The notes under the pieces were generated by a model. The model made no database searches, was not told where the DNA came from, and worked only from the letters and a program-made list of their open reading frames with translations. A DNA stretch of 64,000 bases from Cervus elaphus (Eukaryota > Chordata > Mammalia > Artiodactyla > Cervidae): positions 32,775,001 through 32,839,000 of the forward strand of contig NC_057817.1 in assembly GCF_910594005.1 (NCBI RefSeq), written 5' to 3'. This document shows positions 52,011 through 63,158 of the stretch, in pieces. How positions within the stretch are numbered: position 1 is the stretch's first letter; each line of letters begins with the position of its first letter. The translations under genes and the position numbers were made by a program.

Positions 52011-52829
52011 GATCAATCAAATAGCCAAGAAATATATAACAAGCATCTACTGCATGCTTGGCATATTTTTAAACAACCATTTCAAACACCATCACAGAGA
52101 TTTTTGGTGAGAAACGGCTTTGAAAATACCGTTGAATTGATTTTTAAAGAGAAAGACCTGAAGGAATGGTCTGTGTACCAAATTCATCCACAGAGGATTT
52201 ATGAGTAGGAGTGTGTGTATGTGTGTGCGCGTGTGTGTGTACACCCCTCTAGATGAAAATCTGACATTAGTTTTCTTCTCTGAAGAAGATAAAAATATTT
52301 TCAATCATTTAGAAGACTGCTCCAATAAGAGCCTGTGATACACACAGAAAAGCTCTGCTCCTAGCTCATGTCCTTAGGTATGAGGAGTGTCTGGGTGTCA
52401 CTGTGATACAATTACTATCATATTTTTCCAGTCATTTAGGCTCAGTATGATTTCAAAGAATCTAGCCACCTCCTTCCTCCCAGGATTTTTGGTCATTTTC
52501 AAACTGTATTTCATTAATATTCTTATCACCTCTAGTTCCAAAAGCAGCTTTGATAATGTTTTCAAAAACTTGCATGCATTATTTTCAAAATTTCTTAAAT
52601 TATTCTAGGATGGATTTTATTTTCCTATTTAAATGTGTAAATCTGAAAGTTTTTTTTTTTAACACTATGTGAATAATAGTTGGAGATTTTAAGAAAAAAT
52701 TTGATCCTAAGAAGTCTCATCAATTAAGATATCTTTAAGCCTTAGGAGAAAGACTATCTATATTCCTAGATTGTACATTGCCTTGTTTCTGTCTGTTGAG
52801 AAATGAATGCTTCCTGCTTGGGACTTGTT
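52011..52829. other. Unassigned AT-rich stretch
   Basis: It contains an imperfect (TG)n patch at about 52209-52240 with an inner 'gcgcg'. No gene or named repeat was recognised. Confidence 0.4.
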
Positions 52830-53000
52830 AAATGAAACCGTGGAAAGGGCTTGGGGTCTGGGGAAGACTTGAATTAAAGCTCAACCTCTATCCCTTGCTG
52901 TGTTCTCCTGGGAGAGGTACTTCAGATCTCGGTGCCTCAGTTTTATACTGAAAAATGTCACGGTTGGTGCTGAGGTATGAAATCATTCTATGAACCTTGA
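52830..53000 (+). mobile_element. MIR SINE relic
   Basis: 'gcttggggtctggggaagac', 'ttgaattaaagctcaacctc', 'ctgggagaggtacttcagat' and 'ctcggtgcctcagttttata' follow the MIR core from the 'agactgcctgggttcgaatc' region onward. Confidence 0.6.
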
Positions 53001-53411
53001 ATTACTCTGTTAGCTGTGCACTGGTTATGAGGAGGGTGCCTTGACGCAGTGAGGTCTCTCCCTGACAGTAAAGGAATGGAGGAAAATCCCCTCCACTCTT
53101 GCTTCTTCCTGCAGAGCAGAGATGGGTGCTCCTCTTGAACTTTAAAATCATTGATTATGATAAGTATCTGATACATACTAAAGCATGAAAAAGTATTAAG
53201 AAGCATTAACATCACCCATAGGCCAATTAATTATTGAAGTTAATCAGTAAATCTGAAGTCTTTGGCATAAACATTGAAACTTTTTAATGCAGTATTGGTA
53301 ACAAATATTCCACTTTTATGTGGGTCACTTTTCCAAGAATTGGTATAAACTATCTTCTTCTACCTCCTGCACTTTTTTGGCTAGGTACTAACTAGGAGAA
53401 TACACAGTAGG

Positions 53412-53530
53412 TACCACCAACTCAATGGGCATGAATCTGAGCAAACTCCTGGAGATACTGAAGGACAGGGAAGCCTGGCGTACTGAATTCCATGGGGTCA
53501 TAAAGAGTTGGACACAACTTAGTGTCTGAA
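53412..53530 (+). mobile_element. BovB LINE 3' tip
   Basis: 'ccaactcaatgggcatgaat', 'aaactcctggagatactgaa', 'ggacagggaagcctggcgta' and 'agagttggacacaacttagt' form the last 120 bp of BovB, followed at once by (CA)12. Confidence 0.88.
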
Positions 53531-53554
53531 CACACACACACACACACACACACA
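53531..53554. repeat. (CA)12 microsatellite
   Basis: A pure CA repeat at the 3' end of a BovB tip; it probably grew from the element's simple-repeat tail. Confidence 0.92.
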
Positions 53555-53984
53555 GGTGTCCAGACATTGGCCTCAGGGATGCATGATTACATATATTCAG
53601 TTCTGTAAAAAATAATCAGTAGTATTAAACAAAATTGACTCCTTTTAATTTCTTAAAAATACAATATTCTGATCTCTAAGCCAAATGGATATTAAATAGA
53701 TGAAAGATTATTAACAATGATTACACATGAATTATGATTAAATCTACTAGCTAAATCGAAATCTTGACAGAAAAGAGAAAAATTTATTTTTCTGGCTTTA
53801 GAATAGAAACCATACACTGGTCCAACTGCAGACTCTCCCAAAAGCCTGTGGTTTGTTATTGAAAAATTAAATCCCAGTAATGGAGAGAACTTTTGAGGAC
53901 AGTTATACTAGTCTAGCTTCCAGGTTTAACAGTCATTGAATTAAATGGTACTGAGGCGTCCCTATTTGCAGGGCAGGAATAGAG

Positions 53985-54278
53985 ATGCAGACATAGATAA
54001 TGGACTTGTGGATATAGCTGGGAAGGAAGGGTGGGATGAGCTGAGAGAGTAGCACTGAAATACACACATTGCCATTTGTAAAATAGATAGCTAGTGGGAA
54101 GCTGCTATATAGCACAAGGAGCTCAGCTCCATGCTCTGTGATGACCTAGAGGTGTCGGATGGTGGGAAGGGTGGGACGAACGCTCAAGAGGGAAGGGATA
54201 TACGTATATTTTCGCATTGTTGTATGGAGGAAACTAACACAATATTGCAAGGCAATTATCCTCCAATTAAAAAAATGA
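53985..54278 (+). mobile_element. L1 3' UTR fragment
   Basis: 'atgcagacatagataatgga', 'cttgtggatatagctgggaa', 'aaatagatagctagtgggaa', 'gctgctatatagcacaagga' and 'taacacaatattgcaaggca' end in 'ccaattaaaaaaa'. It is homologous to the end at 22577-22893. Confidence 0.85.
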
Positions 54279-54335
54279 GTCATTGAATTAATCCTTCTAT
54301 TTATGAATTTTTATTTATGCAATGTCCACATTTCA

Positions 54336-54368
54336 GACAGACTCTTTACTGTCTGAGTCACTAGGGAA
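54336..54368 (-). mobile_element. Bov-tA head scrap (antisense)
   Basis: 'cagactctttactgtctgag' followed by 'tcactagggaa' is the complement of a Bov-tA head. Only about 33 bp remain. Confidence 0.6.
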
Positions 54369-56717
54369 AAATCCACAATAAACATAATCAACATAATCTT
54401 TTAAAATATAATATTGAAAAAAAATTTAAATCCACTGGCACATTTTTCTGCTCAATTTTTGTCTTCATTTCCTAGCTGAGATTAGTGCTACCTGGAGACA
54501 TTTTGGTCACCATCAATTCTCTTTCTTGATTAATCACCCTGTCCACTTGCTTGAATTTCATGAGCAGCTGACTCAGACCACTACTCATCTTCCTTGAGAT
54601 ATAGACATTGCCAACAAACCCAGGGTAGCTATTTTTACAAGCCATACCCACTAGTTGTTGGAAGTGATCAGCCCATCCAGTCCCAGAAACAAACAGGTCA
54701 CTGCAGGGCTGCAGGTAGTAGAAAGGGGAAGAGGGTCATGCCAGGCTGAGCTATGGCCAGGCTGCTAAACTATGACTTCCAAAACACTTTAAAATTGTTG
54801 ATCCTTCAATCACTCTTTTGAGGAAAAAGTAGAAAAAGATTCTGATTCCTGAATACTTATTTTGGCATACATTTTGTAAGAGAAAATAGAGGGACTATAG
54901 TTTGCAGTCTCAACATCCCTTTCATCTCTTTGTCTCTAATTATTCACGCCAATCACTTTGCAAGAGGTGATGGAGGGTTGACTGGAGGGCAGCTGAGGGT
55001 GGTGGAAATAGAAATGAATTCCAGTCCCAGAAGGCAGATTACCAGTGCTCTTAGGGCAGTGTCCCCAGTTATCCCATCTCTTTTATGGGTCCCTGTTCTG
55101 TGAAATACTTGAAACTCCTCTGTATAGCCCACAATGCTGGCCACATGGTGACACATATGAGTTCCGCTCTTAACCATCTACTTCATTTCTCCGATTATGA
55201 AGTGAGTTTGCATAGATTTAGCTTGTTTCTGAGACACTAGGCTTTGAAGTGTCACAAAGTAACATTACTTGAATTCAGTAGATTTTATATTTTTTGAATA
55301 TTCCCCATCCTCCCTCTCAATCAATCACTTAAGTAGTCAAGGACAATCTATTATAAACATACAGTCCCTTCAGCAGCTAAAAGGACAACCAGTAATGCTT
55401 GATGGATCAAGAGAGAAGTTGAAATTTTGAAATCAGAGAGTTTGATCCACTAGATGACATGCACATCTAGGCCTCTTTGTTTTAAAAGCTGCTTTTACTT
55501 AAATAAACATATTTCTTCTTTTAGCCTTGTGTATTATTAAGGCAACGTTAACACTAATTACCAAGAGGCATGGGATTTATGTTGACTTCACATTTGAAAG
55601 TTTGACACTAATCTGAACATTTAATATTTTGAAATATTTTCTGGTCACATACAGAAAGCTAAATTTGGGTGATAAATCTAATGAAACATAGAATTCACAA
55701 AGGTCCTTGTCACAATTTTTTCTTGAGAGAAAATGCACTGTCTAGTTGAATTTCTTAGCTCTAAAGATGAATTTGGTGTGACACCTATGGAAAAGGGTTA
55801 GCCCGGAAAGCCCGAGGGTTAAGTGAGAAATCTTGAGGTGGATGAGTTCTCCGAAATAAAGCCTTATATAAAAGAACAAGAGTCTACTTATTATCCATGC
55901 ACACAAAACTTCCAGGAAAAAGTGTTACAGTCATTCATTCCTATTCATTCACAGAGTGGTGGGTTGTCCATTGGGTTGACTGGTTGCTTTTCCCTCTCTC
56001 TCTGATTTAGATATGGCTACATCCCTTCTTCAATCATAGAGTGGGGTCATTATCCACTGGTGGAGTCAGACACTCCAAGGCCTTACTGGAGGAGGCATGA
56101 CTGTCAAATGGAGTCTATGACGGACTCTCCGAGGAAAGGAACATGGCAGTGATGGCATCTCTCCTGAATCTGGTTGAAAGGCAGTGAGGAGGCACATGGA
56201 GGAGACAGTGGCATTGTCAGGAGAGTGCTGGCTGGCTGCCCTCACAAGGCCCACATGGCGAAACTGTCCAGGTAACGAATTCACCACTTGCCAGGGAATG
56301 ACCTCAGACTTGTGGGCTCTGAAACTCATCAGAAACTCAGAGTTCCTTGAACTTAGAGTTATACCTTATGCTGACAAAACTAAAAAGATCCTGAAGTAGA
56401 AACACAGAATGCTAATCTATTAGATTTTAAAGGGAAATGTAACTATCAAGGAGACCTCACATTCAAGTCAGTGTGATCAACACAAAATACATGAAGAAAT
56501 TTACTTTGGGGAAAATAAAACAGAACAAGGGGAATTAGTTGTATGAATAGGATATAACAGGAAGCATAAACTCTGACAGCCATCATATCCATCTCTATAA
56601 TATGAATACACTAGCCATGTAGACTGGATAAATCCACTTCTTGCCATTGCTTGGGCTTCCACAACTCAGATTTGCCCATGATTTTCATAGAACTTTCTAA
56701 ATCTCTCTATTCTAACT
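54369..56717. other. Unassigned non-coding stretch
   Basis: More than 2 kb without named repeats. Short frames (for example 55823-56005 and 56066-56329) have no recognised domains. 55450-55463 (ccactagatgacat) misses the CTCF core at one position. Confidence 0.4.
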
Positions 56718-56722
56718 TCAGT

Positions 56723-57085
56723 TCAGTCACTCAGTCGTGTCCGACTCTTTGTGACCCCATGAACCGCAGCACGCCAGGCCTCCCTGTCCATCACCAACTC
56801 CTGGAGTTTACCCAAACTCATGTCCATTGAGTTGGTCATGCCATCCAGCCATCTCATCCTCTGTCGTCCCCTTCTCCTCCCACCTTTAATCTTACACAGC
56901 ATCAGGGTCTTTTCCAATGAGTCCGCTCTTCGCATCAGGTGGCCAAAGTATTGGAGTTTCAGCTTCAGCATCAGTCCTTCCAATGAACGCCCAGGACTCA
57001 TCTCCTTTAGGATGGAATGGTTGGATCTCCTTGCAGTCCAAGGGACTCTCGAGTCTTCTCCAACACCACAGTTCAAAAGCATCAA
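56723..57085 (-). pseudogene. BovB ORF2 C-terminal remnant
   Basis: This 120-codon frame carries the BovB C-terminal region: 'LKLKLQYFGHLMRR', 'GGRRRGRQRMRWLDGM', 'DREAWRAAVHGVTKSRT'. It is separated from the preceding piece by the TGA at 57090-57092 and a small deletion near 57050. The same C-terminal words occur in the frame at 42282-42476. Confidence 0.88.
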
Positions 57086-57089
57086 TTCT

Positions 57090-57764
57090 TCAGCGCTCAG
57101 CTTTCTTTACAGTCCAACTCTCACATCCATACATGACTACCGGAAAGACCATAGCCTTGACTAGATGGACCTTTGTTGGCAAAGTAATGTCTCTGCTTTT
57201 TAATATGCTATCTAGGTTGGTTATAACTTTCCTTCCAAGGAGTAAGCGTCTTTTAATTTCATGGCTGCAATCACCATTTGCAGTGATTTTGGAACCCCCC
57301 AAAATAAAGTCAGCCACTGTTCCCACTATTTCCCCATCTATTTGCCATAAAGTGATGGGACTGGATGCCATGATCTTAGTTTTCTGAATGTTGAGTTTTA
57401 AGCCAACTTTTTCACTCTCCTCTTTCACTTTCATCAAGAGACTCTTTAGTTCTTTTTCACTTTCTGCCATAAGGGTGGTATCTTCATATCTGAGGTTATC
57501 GATATTTCTCCTGGCAGTCTTGATTCTAGCTTGTGCTTCATCCAGCCCAGCGTTTCCCATGATGTACTCTTCATGTAAGTTAAATAAGCAGGGTGACAAT
57601 ATACAGCCTTGACTTACTCCTTTTCCTATTTGGAACCAGTCTGTTGTTCCATGTCCAGTTCTAACTGTTCCTTCCTGACCTGCATACAAGTTTCTCAAGA
57701 GGCAGGTCAGGTGGTCTGGTATTCTCATCTCTTGAAGAATTTTCCACAATTTGTTGTGATCCAC
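57090..57764 (-). pseudogene. BovB reverse-transcriptase remnant, catalytic box damaged
   Basis: The longest recognisable frame in the window (224 codons) covers the second half of the BovB reverse transcriptase. It reads 'DHNKLWKILQEM' at the start, 'GVSQGCILSPCLFNL' (the QGCxLSP-type motif), then 'DNLRYEDTTLMAES', where the YADD box of the sister copy at 45.07 kb is expected. One residue is missing and only one aspartate remains. It then continues through 'KVGLKLNIQKTKIM' and 'GDCSHEIKRRLLLGRKV' to a TGA at 57090-57092. Together with the upstream frame break this makes the copy catalytically dead. The start ATG is incidental. Confidence 0.92.
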
Positions 57765-58246
57765 ACAGCAAAGGCTTTGGTATAGTCAATAAAGCAGAAA
57801 TAGATGTTTTTCTGGAACTCTCTTGCTTTTTTGATGATCCAGCAGATGTTGTCAATTTGATTTCTGGTTCCTCTGCCTTTCCTAAAACCAGCTTGAACAT
57901 CTGGAAATTCACAGTTCACATATTGCTGAAGCCTGGCTTGAAGAATTTTGAGCATTACTTTATTAGTGTGTGAGATGAGTGCAATTGTGTGGTAGTTTGA
58001 ACATTCTTTGGCATTGCCTTCCTTTGGGATTGGAAGGAAAACTGACCTTTTCCATTTGTGTGGCCACTGCTGAGTTTTCCACATTTGCTGACATTTTGAA
58101 TGCAGCACTTTCACACCATCCTCTTTTAGGATTTGAAATAGCTCAACTGGAATTCCATCACCTTCACTAGCTTTGTTCGTAGTGATGCTTCCTAAGGCCC
58201 ATTTGACTTCATATTCCATGATGTCTGGCTCTAGGTGAGGGATCAC
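57725..58246 (-). pseudogene. BovB reverse-transcriptase remnant, N-terminal half
   Basis: This 173-codon frame holds the first reverse transcriptase motifs: 'FLPIPKEGNAKECSNY' (motif 1-2 region), 'QAGFRKGRGTRNQI' and 'FIDYTKAF'. At the last of these it leaves frame because a base is missing between 'gcctttg' and 'ctgtgtggatc' compared with the copy at 44.78 kb. The downstream half continues in another frame as the 57090-57764 entry. Confidence 0.9.
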
Positions 58247-58353
58247 ACCATCATGATTATCTGGGTTGTGAAGATCTTTTTTTGTACAGTTGTTCTGTGT
58301 ATTGCCACCTCTTCTTAATATCTTCTGCTTCTGTTAGGTCCATACCATTTCTG

Positions 58354-59234
58354 TGCTTTATTGACAGAATAAACTGACAGATTAACAGGAGAAATTTTGT
58401 AAGTTTTATGTGACTCAGGAGCTTTCACAGGTAAACAAAGATCTGAGACCAGAGTATTTGTATAAACAAATACTGTATAACAAACAGGCCAGAGTATTTC
58501 TCTGCTGGGTCTGATGAAGAGTGTACAGGTGTGGAGAGCTCTGGTAGGTGAAAGCATAGGCGGTAAATGTAGTAAACTGAGGGGACTTAGCAAGCCCTGT
58601 GTGCCAGGATTCTTCTTGGCATCCCTTTGTCTTGGATATAAGGAGGCTCTTTTCTTCCAGCTTCCAGGAGGTCACCTCTCATGTAAGGATTTTATGACCT
58701 GTTTTAGGGGAGGATGGCACAGAGGATGACCTTCCTGCTTCTGATATTTTCTCAACTCCTACAACTTAATATATTCAGTTTGCCAAGTTGCCATATTATG
58801 GGGTAGCATATCCTGAACCCCATCAAAAGGGGTTCAGGGGCTTTGAGATGCCTGCAATTTCATAAATTCTAATAGACATTTTAAGTTGGAGGACTACAGG
58901 AACTTAAAGAACAGATGTAGTTGGAATAATGAAGAAGAAGTAGGAAAGAGTAGGACTAAGGAAAGGCTGGAAGGTTAAGAATTTTGTCTGAGCATGAGAT
59001 ATTGGAATTTAAGATTCAACATTGGTGTAGTTACTGACCATAAGGCCAAGAGTATTACAGGCTACAGGGGGGTGAAAAAACCCCCAAAAACAGAAACCAT
59101 TGAAGTTGGAGTCAAGGAATGTTGTGGCTAGGATTCAGTAGGTCACCACACCAATATTGAAATCTCTCAGGATAATGAGAAAGATTGTGGTGAAGATAAA
59201 GCTTATGAGCTACAAGTCAAAAACTTTAGTAGTG
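58354..59234. other. Unassigned non-coding stretch
   Basis: No gene or named repeat was recognised. Short frames at 58315-58729 lie on both strands and have no motifs. Confidence 0.4.
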
Positions 59235-59440
59235 CACGTACCATGTAATCAAGAGACAGTAGATTACAGTGGTCAGGTTTACCTACATTAGTGCTGGACA
59301 GATTTTGGTTCAAATCACACCTAAATCTCTGACTACTTCTCATCCTTGGGCACCTTGCTCACCATGTCAAATCATACTCTACTCAACTGTAAAGTGGAGG
59401 AAATAATAATGTCTATCTTATAGAGCCTTTCTGTGTAGCA
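59235..59440 (+). mobile_element. MIR SINE
   Basis: 'ggttcaaatcacacctaaat', 'catccttgggcaccttgctc', 'ctcaactgtaaagtggagga', 'aataataatgtctatcttat' and 'agagcctttctgtg' follow the MIR order from the tRNA-like region to the 3' half. It is among the better-preserved MIRs here. Confidence 0.7.
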
Positions 59441-59894
59441 GATACCAATAACAGCCTACCCAACAGCCATTCACATCTTCTTCACTAACAGAACACAGTC
59501 CTCTATGAATACTGTGATCAGGTTGGCCCTAAACTTAGACCCACTGGGTAGACCTTGATTCATTGTAACCAGAGCGATTTCTTCATCTCTTCCAAGAACT
59601 GACTTAGGAAGGATCCAATACCAGACAATGAGATGTAGGATAATTCGGCTAGGATCACTTCTGGGAAATATTATCTTTCTCTTCTCTGTTGTTTGTGAAG
59701 ATATGATGTCAAAAGTTTCTGCAACCGTCTTGCTACCGTGAGGAAACTTAGCAGATAAACTGAGAGCGTCAGTGCAGAAAGACAGAAAGAACTCCTAATT
59801 ATTTGGCAAAAGCAGTATTTGGAAAACTAACTGCAGAAATTCCAAAACTCAGTTGTGAACTTGAGAATTTAGATTGAAATATAATCTACAGCAT
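59441..59894. other. Unassigned non-coding stretch
   Basis: No repeat or gene was recognised between the MIR and the L1 start. Confidence 0.4.
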
Positions 59895-60812
59895 CCATTC
59901 ATGATAAAAAATGCTCATCAAAGTTAATATAGAGGGAACATATCTCAACACAGTAAACGCCATTTATAACAAACCCACAGCTGACATCATACTTAATGGT
60001 GAAAAGCTCAAAGCTTTTCCTCTAAAATCAGGAACAACAAGCATACCTGCTCTCACCACTTTTATTTAACATAGTTTTGGAAGTCCTAGACACAGATAAG
60101 AAAAATAAATAAAAGGCACCCAGACTGGAAGGGAATAAACAAAATTGTCCACTATTTGCAGATGACATGGTACTATATATAGAAACTCTGAAGTCTCCAC
60201 ATAAAAACTATTAGAAATGATAAATCAATTTAGTAAAGTTTCAGGATTAATATACAAAAATATGTTGCTTTAATATACGCTAATAGTGAACTATCAGAAA
60301 GAGAAATTAATAAAATAACCCCATTTACAATCACATCAAAAATAATAAAATACCTAAGAATAAACTTAACCAAGGAGATAAAAGACCTATACTCTGAAAA
60401 CTATAAAACATTGATGAAGGTATTTTAAAACAATCCAAAGAAATGGAAAGATATCTTATATTTTTGGATTGGAAGAATTAATATTATTAAGATGCCCATA
60501 TTACCCAAAGCATTCTACGGATTTAAAACAATCCCTATTAAAGTACCCAGGGCATTTCTCAAAGAACTAGAATAATCTTATAACTTATTTGGAACAATAA
60601 AAGACCCCAAATTGCCAAAACAATCAGAAAAAACAAAGCTGAAAATCAGAAAAAACAAAATCAGAAAACAAACAAATCAGAAAAAACAAAACAAAACAAA
60701 ACAAAACCCCCAAAAAAACCAAAGCTGGACATGGTAAGCTACAGTAATCAAAATAACATTGTACTGGCACAGAAGCACACACATAGGTCAATGGAACAGA
60801 ACAGAGCCCAGA
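59895..60812 (+). mobile_element. L1 LINE ORF2, segment 1
   Basis: It enters within the reverse transcriptase ('cagcatccattcatgataaa') and passes through 'ggtgaaaagctcaaagcttt' and the catalytic FADD box (tttgcagatgac, 60155-60166). It continues to 'gtactggcacagaagcacac'. Numerous stops are present. An A-rich, CAAAA-repeated expansion (about 60635-60720) interrupts it. Confidence 0.88.
60635..60720. repeat. A-rich (AAAAC)n / 'cagaaaa' expansion within L1
   Basis: Repeated 'aatcagaaaaaacaaa' and 'aaaacaaaacaaaacaaaa' units lie where other L1 copies have ordinary ORF2 sequence, so this is a local slippage expansion. Confidence 0.75.
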
Positions 60813-61039
60813 AATAAAACCGCATATTTGACTCAGATGGTAAAGAATCTGTTTACAATACAGGAGACCCAGGTTCGATCCCTGGGTCAGGAAGATCCCT
60901 GGAGAAGGGACTGGCTACCCACTACAATATTCTTGCCTGGAGAATTCCATAGACTGAGGGGCCTGATGGGCTATAGTCCATGGAATTGCAAAGAGTCGGA
61001 TGCAACTGAGCAACTAACACTTTCACTTTTCACTTTGAA
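60813..61039 (+). mobile_element. Bov-tA SINE inside L1
   Basis: 'actcagatggtaaagaatct', B box 'aggttcgatccctggg', body 'ctacaatattcttgcctgga' and tail 'gagcaactaacactttcact'. The first bases of the head are missing. L1 resumes at 'gatgacaaaggagacaacaa'. Confidence 0.9.
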
Positions 61040-61250
61040 CCGATGACAAAGGAGACAACAATATACAGTGGAGAAAAGGCAATCTCTTCAATAAGTGGTG
61101 CTGGGAAAACAGGATAGCTACATGTAAAAAGATGAGATTAGAACATTTTCTCATACTATATAAAAAAATAAACTCAAAATGGATTAAAGATCTTAATGTA
61201 AGACCTAAAATGATAGAATTCCTAGAAGATAACATAAACAGGGCACTATT
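61040..61250 (+). mobile_element. L1 LINE ORF2, segment 2
   Basis: 'caatatacagtggagaaaag', 'ataagtggtgctgggaaaac', 'caaaatggattaaagatctt' and 'gaattcctagaagataacat' continue ORF2 up to an inverted L1 insertion. Confidence 0.88.
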
Positions 61251-62305
61251 TTTTAATTAAAGTATAATTGATGTACAATATCATTTAAGTTAGAGGTGTA
61301 CAATACAGTGAATCATAATTTTTAAAGGTTATACTCCATGTATAATTATTATAAAATATTGGCCATATTTTCTGTGTTGCACAATATATCCTTATAACTG
61401 ATTTATTTTATACATAGTGATTTGTACCTCTTAATAACCTTTTCCTATCTTTCTCTTCCCCTACTCACTAGTAAGCACTAGTTTGTTTTCTACATGTGTG
61501 AGTCTTACTCTTTTTTTGCTATATCCAGTAGTTTTTTGTGGGTTTTTTTAGATTCCACATATAAGTGATGTCATAGGCTTCACTGGTAGCTCAGCTGGTA
61601 AAGAATCTGCCTGCAATGCAGGAGACCCTGATTTGGTTCCTGGGTGGGGAAGATCCCCTAGAGAAAGGATAGGCTACCCACTCCAGTATTCTTGGGCTTC
61701 CCTGGTGGCTCAGGCAGTAAAGAATCCATCTGCAACGTGGGAGCCCTGGGTTCGATCCCTGGGTTGGGAAGATCCCCTGGAGAAGGGCATGGCAACCCAC
61801 TCCAGTGTCCTTGCCTGGAGAATCCCCATGGACAGAGGAGTCTGACGGGCTACAGTCCTGACGGGTTGCAAAGAGTCAGACATGACTGAGAGACTAAGCA
61901 CACATAAGTGATATCATACAGTGTTTGTCTTTCTCTGTTTGATTTATTTCACTTAGCATAATATTCTCCAAGTCCATCAGTGTTGCAAATGGCAACATTT
62001 TATTATGTTTTATGTTATGGCTAGGTATATATATACATATACATCTTTATCCATTCATGTGTTCATGGATCCTTAGGTTGCTTCCATTTCTTGGCAATTG
62101 CAAATAATCCTGCTTTGAAGACTGGGGGACATGTATCCTTTTTGAATTAGTCTTTCATTTTTTTTTTTCCTGATATATACCCAGGAGTAGAAATACTGGG
62201 TCATACGGTAGCTCTATTTTCAGCATTTGGAGAAATCACCATATTGTTTTCCACAGTGGCTGCAGCAATTTACATTCCCACCAACAGTGTGTGAGTCTTC
62301 CCTTT
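61251..62305 (-). mobile_element. Inverted L1 3' end inserted in the sense L1
   Basis: On the plus strand the sequence runs backwards through an L1 3' UTR and the ORF2 end: 'taattaaagtataattgatg', 'tttagattccacatataagt', 'atttcacttagcataatatt', 'ccattcatgtgttcatggat', 'gcaaataatcctgctttgaa' and 'tacattcccaccaacagtgt'. The host L1 then resumes with 'taggcagaacactctgacat'. The words 'aaacagggcacta' before and 'taggcagaacactc' after may be a decayed target duplication. Confidence 0.85.
61561..61918 (+). mobile_element. Dimeric Bov-tA SINE inside the inverted L1
   Basis: The first unit ('ggcttcactggtagctcagc') stops at 'ctccagtattcttg' and is fused to a second complete unit ('ggcttccctggtggctcagg', about 61695) that ends 'actgagagactaagcac'. 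The flanks ataagtgatgtcata (61561-61575) and ataagtgatatcata (61904-61918) are a 15-bp duplication with one mismatch enclosing the whole dimer. Confidence 0.92.
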
Positions 62306-63032
62306 AGGCAGAACACTCTGACATAAATTGTAGGAATATAATCTGTCTTTGATCTTTGGATTTATCTTCTAAGGCAAGGGAAATAAAAGTAAAATAAACA
62401 AATGAGATCGAATTAAACTGAAATCTTTTATACAGCAAAGGAAATGATTGACAAAATGAGAAGACAACTGAATGGGAGTAAATATTTGCAAATGATATAT
62501 TAAGACGTTAATATTCAAAGTACATAAGCTGCTAATACAAGTCAACAGCCAAAAAAGAAAAAGAATCCAAAGAACACATTTAAAAAGTGGGCAGAAGACC
62601 TGAATAGATACTTTTCCAAAGAAGGTATACAGATGGCCAACTACACATGAAAAACTGCTCAATATCACTAATCATCAGAGAAAAGCGAATCAAAACCACA
62701 ATGAGATATCATCTTAAACATGTCAAAATGGCTATCATCAAGAAATCTACAAGTAATAAATGTTGGTGAGGATTTGGAGAAAAGGAACTCTAGTACACTG
62801 TTGGCAGGAATGTGAATTGATACAGCCATTACAGAAAACAGTATGGAGGTTTCTAAAAAAATTAAAAAAGAAATGAACTATCATACAATCCCATAATTCC
62901 ACTTCTGGATATTTTCCCCAAAGAAAACAAAAACACTAATTCAAGAAGATATATTCACCCCTATGCTTATTGCAGCATTATTTACAATAGCCAAGATATA
63001 AAACAACATCAGTGGCTATGAATAGGTGAATG
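62306..63032 (+). mobile_element. L1 LINE ORF2, segment 3
   Basis: 'ggatttatcttctaaggcaa', 'atgggagtaaatatttgcaa', 'agtgggcagaagacctgaat', 'aaccacaatgagatatcatc', 'ttggagaaaaggaactctag', 'ttccacttctggatattttc' and 'atttacaatagccaagatat' give the last part of ORF2 in order, broken by stops. Confidence 0.9.
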
Positions 63033-63158
63033 GAGATCCCCTGGAAGAGGGCATGGTAACCCACTCCAGTGTTCTTACCTGGAAAATCCCACGGACAGAG
63101 GAGCTACATTCCATGGGGTCGCAAAGAGTCGGACACGACGGTGACTAAAGCATACAGA
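63033..63158 (+). mobile_element. Bov-tA fragment without head, in L1
   Basis: It starts in the body ('gatcccctggaagagggcat') and runs 'ctccagtgttcttacctgg' to 'ggacacgacggtgactaaag'. The tRNA head is absent and part of the middle ('cctggcgggc') is deleted. Confidence 0.85.

Larger units (their letters stand above)
56718..58353 (-). mobile_element. BovB LINE, longest copy in the window
   Basis: About 1.6 kb of antisense BovB. The 3' end 'cagttcagtcactcagtcgt' is at the low-coordinate side. ORF2 runs upward through its C-terminal region, reverse transcriptase motifs and into the sequence before the polymerase ('tacagttgttctgtgtattg', 'cttctgcttctgttaggtcc'). It is 5' truncated, so the endonuclease is missing. 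The plus-strand open frames over this interval are shadows. Confidence 0.95.

Noticed and set aside
55450..55463. Near match to the CTCF core (ccactagatgacat)
   Set aside because: One mismatch in the invariant GGC part makes it unconvincing.
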